The notes under the pieces are model-generated. The model saw nothing but the letters and a program-made list of their open reading frames with translations, was not told where the DNA came from and did no database searches. A stretch of 64,000 bases of DNA from Ferrimonas aestuarii (lineage in GTDB: Bacteria > Pseudomonadota > Gammaproteobacteria > Enterobacterales > Shewanellaceae), in NCBI RefSeq assembly GCF_005116665.1, contig NZ_SWCJ01000001.1, positions 124,001 to 188,000 of the forward strand. Direction: 5' to 3'. This document shows, in pieces, positions 59,347-64,000 of this stretch (positions are counted from its first letter, which is position 1; every line of letters begins with the position of its first letter). A program made the position numbers and the translations under genes.

Positions 59347-60498
59347 TCAATCGCGGTTATTTTTTGTCTGCATGCGTTTTCCCAACCAAACGCCAAGACC
59401 GAGTGGGGCAAAAAACACCACCAGCAAAAACAGTACGATGTAGAGGATTAGCCCCTGCAGAACCTGAGTTAGCTGCTCGAACGCTTGGTCGACGGTACGC
59501 GCGACCAAGGCATCGGCATCTTTAACTAGCGCTTGGCGTTCACGCTCTACTAACTGCGCTAGTGCCAAGCGCTCCCGTTCAACCAGCAGCTCCAACGCTT
59601 GGCGCTCTACCGACAACTGGGCCATATTGCGTTCGGCGCTGGCATCCAGCTGCTCCAGCAAAGGGGTCAACTCTTGGCGCATATCCACCGCTAACTGCGA
59701 CATCATCTGTGGGCTTTGCGCCATCAAGGTTTGGAATTTCGCAGAGGTGTCACTGATCTGTTTCAGCGTTTGGTTCACCTCGCTGGAGTTGATGTTGGAG
59801 TTCAGGGCAAACAGTTCCGCTTTCCAACCGAGAAGTTTGGGGGTTTGTGAGGCCAGCATCGCCATGCGCTCCGACATGTCGGTCATCACTTCGGGGACGC
59901 TACCAAAGGTTTTGATCGCTTCCTGCTCACTGATGTTGCGATAGGCCAGCCAACCACTGAATGCGGACACTCGAGCAAAGCTCAAATCGAATAACGGGTG
60001 CTCGTTGGCATATTGAACCATGAAAGTCTGGTTGGCGCTAAATTCAGACTCTGACAACAAACCACGCATTCGGCGCTCATAATCCGCGAGCAGATCCTGG
60101 CTGGTTTGCGCCACCAACTCACTGTGATCCCCAAACAGGTTGCGCCCATAACCGGACTCAAAATAGGCCGCCATCTGGGCGGTGAAGGCCCAGGTATCTA
60201 CCATCGCCGCCACCGGCGATACCTGAAAGATGGTTTGCGTAAGCACTTGCTCGGCATTAATTTTCCACAGCAGTGCTTGGGATTTCAGGGATACGTCATC
60301 GCTGGCCAGCACCACATCGGCACTGTGTTCCACCCCAGCATAGAAGGTATTGGCATACTCTCGTGTGAATAGGCGCATGCTCAACTGCTCGGCGGGCAGG
60401 GGTTCGATGCCGCTTTCCAATTTGACTTCCAACAGTGAGCAGCCAGCCAGCATAAGGGCAACGCTGCACATCAACAGACTATGGCGTAACCAACCCAT
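59347..60498 (-). CDS. lipoprotein with coiled coil and C-terminal membrane helix
   Basis: A 383-residue protein with lipobox MLAGC (Cys20). It has a helical body, a heptad-rich region (SVERQALELLVERERLALAQ, then LVERERQAL) near 300-330, and a hydrophobic C-terminal helix (LILYIVLFLLVVFFAPLGLGVWLG) with basic KRMQTK after it. An acylated N-terminus and a C-terminal membrane anchor could span the periplasm between the outer and inner membranes. No family is recognised. Confidence 0.78.
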   Translation of the reverse strand: MGWLRHSLLMCSVALMLAGCSLLEVKLESGIEPLPAEQLSMRLFTREYANTFYAGVEHSADVVLASDDVSLKSQALLWKINAEQVLTQTIFQVSPVAAMVDTWAFTAQMAAYFESGYGRNLFGDHSELVAQTSQDLLADYERRMRGLLSESEFSANQTFMVQYANEHPLFDLSFARVSAFSGWLAYRNISEQEAIKTFGSVPEVMTDMSERMAMLASQTPKLLGWKAELFALNSNINSSEVNQTLKQISDTSAKFQTLMAQSPQMMSQLAVDMRQELTPLLEQLDASAERNMAQLSVERQALELLVERERLALAQLVERERQALVKDADALVARTVDQAFEQLTQVLQGLILYIVLFLLVVFFAPLGLGVWLGKRMQTKNNRD

Positions 60499-60755
60499 AG
60501 GTTCTCCAACAAAGACATGAAAAAGCGGCCGAATTCTAAACCATTTATTCCGTACTGAAGCTTAATAAACCGTGACTATTTTCACGAAATGAGTAAGCGG
60601 TTGGCAGCTCCTTTTCCTGCGTAAACCTAATGGTAACCGCGAGTCAACACCTCGGCAAAAGCGACTCTCTAGTGTATGGCATTTGTTCACCTTGCCCAGA
60701 TATACTGCCGAAGCAGTTTATGCAGGAAAACCAATAATAAAATGGAGTAACACTC

Positions 60756-62780
60756 GTGAAGAAGGTAGGTATCACCCTGCTTTGCGCCCTGATGCCGGTG
60801 GCATCGGCGGTGGCAGAAGCCAGTAAACCACTCTCGGTTGATGTGCTGTGGCAACTCAACCGTATCGGCAGCCCCACAATCTCTCCTGAGGGAGAGCAGA
60901 TCATCGCCCCCGTGACCAAATACAACGTCGAGACCGACAAGGGCTCAACCCAGTTGTGGTTATTCGATGAGGATGGCAAGACTCAGCGCCCGTTAACCGC
61001 AGAAGGGCTACGGGTCAGCGAGCCGGTGTTCTCTCCAGACGGGAAGACACTGGCGTTCATCAGTAAGCGCAATGACGACGATGCCGGTCAAATCTATCTG
61101 CTGCCAATGGATGCGCCGGGCGAAGCGCAGCGATTGACTCAAGTGCCCACGGGAGTCCATGGCATCAAATGGGTGGGTGACCACATCTACTTCATCAGCC
61201 GCATCTTCCCTGAGCAAAACTGGGAGCAGATGGGTGAGCAATTGAAAGCCGACAAAGACAGTAAAGTGTCGGCTCGCCAGTGGAATGCGCTGCCGTACTC
61301 ACACTTTGATCACTGGCTTGATGAAGACCGCCAAGCGCACGTTTTCCGAATTCCAGCCAAAGGTGGCGAAATTGAAGCTATCACCCAACCTCTGAAGATG
61401 GAGTTACCGCGCAACACTCAAAGTGCCAGCAGCTATGACATCGACCCAGCGGGCGATTGGATCGCCTTTACTGCGAATGGCTGGGAAGATCAGGTCAATC
61501 CAAATATCGATATCTTCCTTGCAGAGATCGGCAGTGATAAGAGTATTAACCTGACGCCAAACAATGAAGCGCCAGATTTCAATCCGATGTTCAGTCCAGA
61601 TGGTGACACGTTGGCCTACACTCGTCAGCGCATCGCCGGGTTCTATGCCGATACCGCTAACTTGGTACTGGTTGATATGGACGACCGCGATGAGAAAGAG
61701 ATCACCACCGACTGGGATCGCTCTGTGTCCAGTCTGACTTGGACCCCTGACAGCAAGGGCTTTTATGCCGCCATCGACGATGCTGCTACTCGCCGTATCT
61801 ACCACATCAGCACCAAGGGTAAAGTTAAGCCGGTGACCAAGGCGACTAACTTTGGCAAACCTGACATCAGTAACGATGGCACTTTGGTGGCATCAAACGA
61901 CAGCTTCCTGTATCCGGCTCGTCTGGTGAAGATCAATCCTCGTAACGGCAAAACCACCCGTTTGGACAGCTTTAATGACGACATCCTAAGTGATGTGGAC
62001 ATGGGTACCTATGAGTCGGTGACCTACAAAGGTTATAACGGCGACGACATTCAGATGTGGGTTCACTACCCGCCGGGTTTCGATAAGAGCAAGAAGTACC
62101 CGCTGATGATGTTGATCCACGGTGGTCCTCATAATGCCATCAGTGATGGCTTCCACTACCGCTGGAATGCTCAAACCTTTGCCTCTTGGGGCTATGTGAC
62201 CGCATGGCCAAACTTTCACGGCTCCAGCAGTTTTGGTCAGGAGTTTGCGGATTCCATCAACCCAGACTGGAAAAACAAGTCTTTGGAAGATGTGCAAAAA
62301 GCCGCAGATTGGTTTGAAGCACAGCCTTGGATCGATAGTGACCGCATGGTTGCCGGTGGTGCCAGCTATGGCGGCTACCTGACCTCCATCATCCTTGGGC
62401 AAGAGCATCCCTTTAAAGCTCTGCTGATCCACGCAGCGGTGTACAACATGTACTCGCAAATGGCGGCAGACTTTGCAGTTCACTCCACCCGTTTTGGCAA
62501 TTACTGGGAAAAGCCGGAGATCTACAAGTCAATTTCTCCTCACTATTTTGCTGGTAATTTCAACACCCCAACTCTGGTGATTCACGGCCAGAAAGACTAT
62601 CGCGTGCCGGTCGGTCAAGGGTTTGAACTGTTCCGCACTTTGCAAAGCCGAGGCGTCGAATCACGGATGATCTACTTCCCAGATGAGAATCACTGGATCA
62701 TGAAGCCAAACAACTCCATCTATTGGTACAACCAAGTGGAAGATTGGATGACCAAGTTCGCTGAGCCCGGCGGCAAGTAA
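60756..62780 (+). CDS. S9 family prolyl oligopeptidase-like peptidase, exported
   Basis: A 674-residue exported peptidase: signal peptide (1-about 20, CALMPVASAVA), a beta-propeller N-terminal half with WD40-like blades (SPTISPEGEQIIAP, SEPVFSPDGKTLAFISKR, NPMFSPDGDTLAYTRQ), then the alpha/beta hydrolase domain with GGASYGGYL (Ser near 537), DYRVP (Asp near 614) and ENHW (His near 646). It cleaves short peptides, probably dipeptidyl or acylaminoacyl peptides, in the periplasm. The start is a GTG with GGAG 8 nt upstream. Confidence 0.93.
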   Translation: MKKVGITLLCALMPVASAVAEASKPLSVDVLWQLNRIGSPTISPEGEQIIAPVTKYNVETDKGSTQLWLFDEDGKTQRPLTAEGLRVSEPVFSPDGKTLAFISKRNDDDAGQIYLLPMDAPGEAQRLTQVPTGVHGIKWVGDHIYFISRIFPEQNWEQMGEQLKADKDSKVSARQWNALPYSHFDHWLDEDRQAHVFRIPAKGGEIEAITQPLKMELPRNTQSASSYDIDPAGDWIAFTANGWEDQVNPNIDIFLAEIGSDKSINLTPNNEAPDFNPMFSPDGDTLAYTRQRIAGFYADTANLVLVDMDDRDEKEITTDWDRSVSSLTWTPDSKGFYAAIDDAATRRIYHISTKGKVKPVTKATNFGKPDISNDGTLVASNDSFLYPARLVKINPRNGKTTRLDSFNDDILSDVDMGTYESVTYKGYNGDDIQMWVHYPPGFDKSKKYPLMMLIHGGPHNAISDGFHYRWNAQTFASWGYVTAWPNFHGSSSFGQEFADSINPDWKNKSLEDVQKAADWFEAQPWIDSDRMVAGGASYGGYLTSIILGQEHPFKALLIHAAVYNMYSQMAADFAVHSTRFGNYWEKPEIYKSISPHYFAGNFNTPTLVIHGQKDYRVPVGQGFELFRTLQSRGVESRMIYFPDENHWIMKPNNSIYWYNQVEDWMTKFAEPGGK

Positions 62781-62796
62781 CTCATTTTGAGCCATA

Positions 62797-62828
62797 AAAA
62801 GCGCCCCTGATTAGGGGCGCTTTTTTGT
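62797..62828 (+). terminator. terminator of the S9 peptidase gene
   Basis: AAAGCGCCCCT-GATT-AGGGGCGCTTTTTTG, 17 nt past the stop. Confidence 0.9.
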
Positions 62829-62966
62829 GCTGGGTTGGGTGAGAAACAAGCAAAACTTCGATGAAGTTGGCGCTTTTAGTCACAAATGGAACTAAATGCT
62901 GGCCATGCCCAATAAGGTTGGTTATAACGACATCGATTTTTATTCATTAAATACAATAAGATGCAT

Positions 62967-64000
62967 ATGAAAACCACCTTGCGAAACTTCGCGATTGCCA
63001 GCTTGTTGCCGACACTACTTCAAGGCTGTGCCCTCTTAAGCGGTGGCCCTAGCCCCAGTGATGCCATCAGTAATACCAACCTTATTGATCCTCAGTTTGC
63101 TCAGTGCTTGTCTGACAATGGTTTTGAAACTTGGGGTGAAATTGTCGAGCTTGATTGTCGTAGCTATGGCATTCAACAGCTGGATGAGATCCGCTGGATG
63201 CCAAATCTGGAAGAGTTGCTGGTTGGCACTAACCGTCTAAAGCAGATAGACACCAGTCACAACCCAAAACTCCGTTGGCTACTGGTTTCACGTAACCAAT
63301 TGACTCGCCTCGATGTCTCTAACAACAAAAAGATTGAACGGCTCAATCTCGATGATAACGATCTTGGTCAGATCGTACTTGGCGACGCTGTCGAACTTAA
63401 TGCCCTGTATGCGTATAAAAACCCCGTAACCAACGTTGATATTGAGGGTAAACCGAAACTCAAAGATCTTGGGTTGAGCGGGCATCAACTGAAAAAGTTG
63501 GATCTCAGTGCCAGCCCGTTACTGCGTTCGTTGAACCTCACCCGAGGCACACTGGAGCAGCTTGATATCAGTCAAAACCCAGCATTGGTTGATCTGCGTG
63601 TTGCCAAAAACCAGCTGAAGCAGCTGCTCGTGGCGAACCACCCCAAGCTGACTTACATCAATGCTGAGCTCAATCAATTGACCGATGTTGATGTTAGTAA
63701 GTCCGAGAATTTGACCCAGCTGTATCTGGGACAAAACCAACTGCGCCACTTTGAATTAGGTGAGGCGACGCAAATTGAAAAGCTTAGGTTGAACCACAAC
63801 CTGTTGAAGAGCTTAGATCTGTCTACGCTGACTCAACCTAAGTCGCTGGTGCTGTTTCAGAATCCTTTGGAGGAGCTAACGCTGCCGGAAGGCATTGATC
63901 GCCGAATCGTGGATGCCAACAATACTCCATGGGGAGCCAGTCATCCTGTGGTGCTCTCCCAGGAGCCGATTGTGGAGCTAGTGGCTGCGGGTAGCATCCT
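62967..64000 (+). CDS. leucine-rich-repeat lipoprotein, 5' part (runs off the window)
   Basis: The frame stays open from 62967 to the end of the window, 344 codons. A signal peptide with lipobox LLQGC (Cys21) is followed by LRRs of about 20-22 residues: LEELLVGTNRLKQIDTSHN, LRWLLVSRNQLTRLDVSNN, IERLNLDDNDLGQIVL, LRSLNLTRGTLEQLDISQN, LTQLYLGQNQLRHFELGEA and IEKLRLNHNLLKSLDLSTL. They resemble internalin-like repeats with N/D-rich turns. The gene continues downstream, so length and C-terminal domains are unknown. ATG at 62967 is preferred; one at 62961 is also in frame. Confidence 0.85.
   Translation, partial: MKTTLRNFAIASLLPTLLQGCALLSGGPSPSDAISNTNLIDPQFAQCLSDNGFETWGEIVELDCRSYGIQQLDEIRWMPNLEELLVGTNRLKQIDTSHNPKLRWLLVSRNQLTRLDVSNNKKIERLNLDDNDLGQIVLGDAVELNALYAYKNPVTNVDIEGKPKLKDLGLSGHQLKKLDLSASPLLRSLNLTRGTLEQLDISQNPALVDLRVAKNQLKQLLVANHPKLTYINAELNQLTDVDVSKSENLTQLYLGQNQLRHFELGEATQIEKLRLNHNLLKSLDLSTLTQPKSLVLFQNPLEELTLPEGIDRRIVDANNTPWGASHPVVLSQEPIVELVAAGSI

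Overview
The window looks like chromosome of a marine, respiratory gammaproteobacterium of the Alteromonadales, most like Ferrimonas or Shewanella. This is inferred from the family make-up (NadE of the Shewanella type, a periplasmic flavoprotein plus tetraheme cytochrome pair, DddY, the serV-argV-like tRNA cluster) and from moderate GC. It has not been tested by any search. There is no prophage, transposase, integrase or CRISPR array in the window.

Layout. 1-1625: the 3' end of a tRNA-Ser(GCU)-like gene, then six tRNA-Arg(ACG) genes. Four of the six are followed by structured spacer units of about 135-142 bp that end in a copy of the last ~17 nt of the tRNA. After the last tRNA this unit is repeated in tandem about 3.5 times. 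1.8-13 kb: nadE, a LysR regulator, a CBS-pair protein, a MerC-domain protein behind a possible Zur site, a beta-CASP nuclease, an Atm1-type ABC exporter, a DUF885 protein and two glutathione transferases. 13-25 kb: an NHL-repeat protein, acuI, a bufferin (copper-binding RiPP) operon bufABC, then a locus for DMSP cleavage and acrylate respiration (ardA flavoprotein, ardB tetraheme cytochrome, dddY DMSP lyase, a porin), a divergent LysR regulator and two tandem TetR paralogues. 25-35 kb: a methyltransferase/VOC/PepSY group, a tandem DJ-1 fusion, a zincin lipoprotein, Zur-type paralogous ribosomal proteins L31B-L36B, a small membrane protein missed by length cut-offs, and a very large alkaline-phosphatase-superfamily protein. 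35-44 kb: an SDR, a head-to-tail double Old Yellow Enzyme, two blocks of palindromic intergenic repeats, DUF364, MscS, an alpha/beta hydrolase, nucleoside hydrolase and RhlE. 44-52 kb: a PepSY/two-component operon, an oxidoreductase-SnoaL fusion, an ankyrin protein, TerB-like, M48 and DUF898 proteins, and PPK2. 52.8-64 kb: a RimB-RimK-M14 operon, YoaK, an asparagine-synthetase-like protein without the catalytic Cys2, a nucleoside phosphorylase, a third repeat block, lipoproteins, an S9 peptidase, and the start of a leucine-rich-repeat lipoprotein that runs off the window.

How the genes work together. In the 14-25 kb region DddY would cleave DMSP to DMS and acrylate in the periplasm. The ArdAB pair would reduce acrylate as a terminal electron acceptor, fed by the quinol-cytochrome system. 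The porin would bring substrate in, and AcuI would detoxify acrylyl-CoA in the cytoplasm. The LysR and TetR genes beside the cluster are likely regulators, and shared palindromes in the acuI, ardA and tetR leader regions support a local regulon (inference).

The most unusual structures are the tRNA-Arg spacer units, whose stems show compensatory changes and whose tRNA-tail copies match the acceptor stem of the preceding tRNA; the double-OYE protein; the DMSP respiration locus; and a recurring pattern of terminator-like hairpins placed directly before start sites (rhlE, the ABC exporter, the NHL gene).
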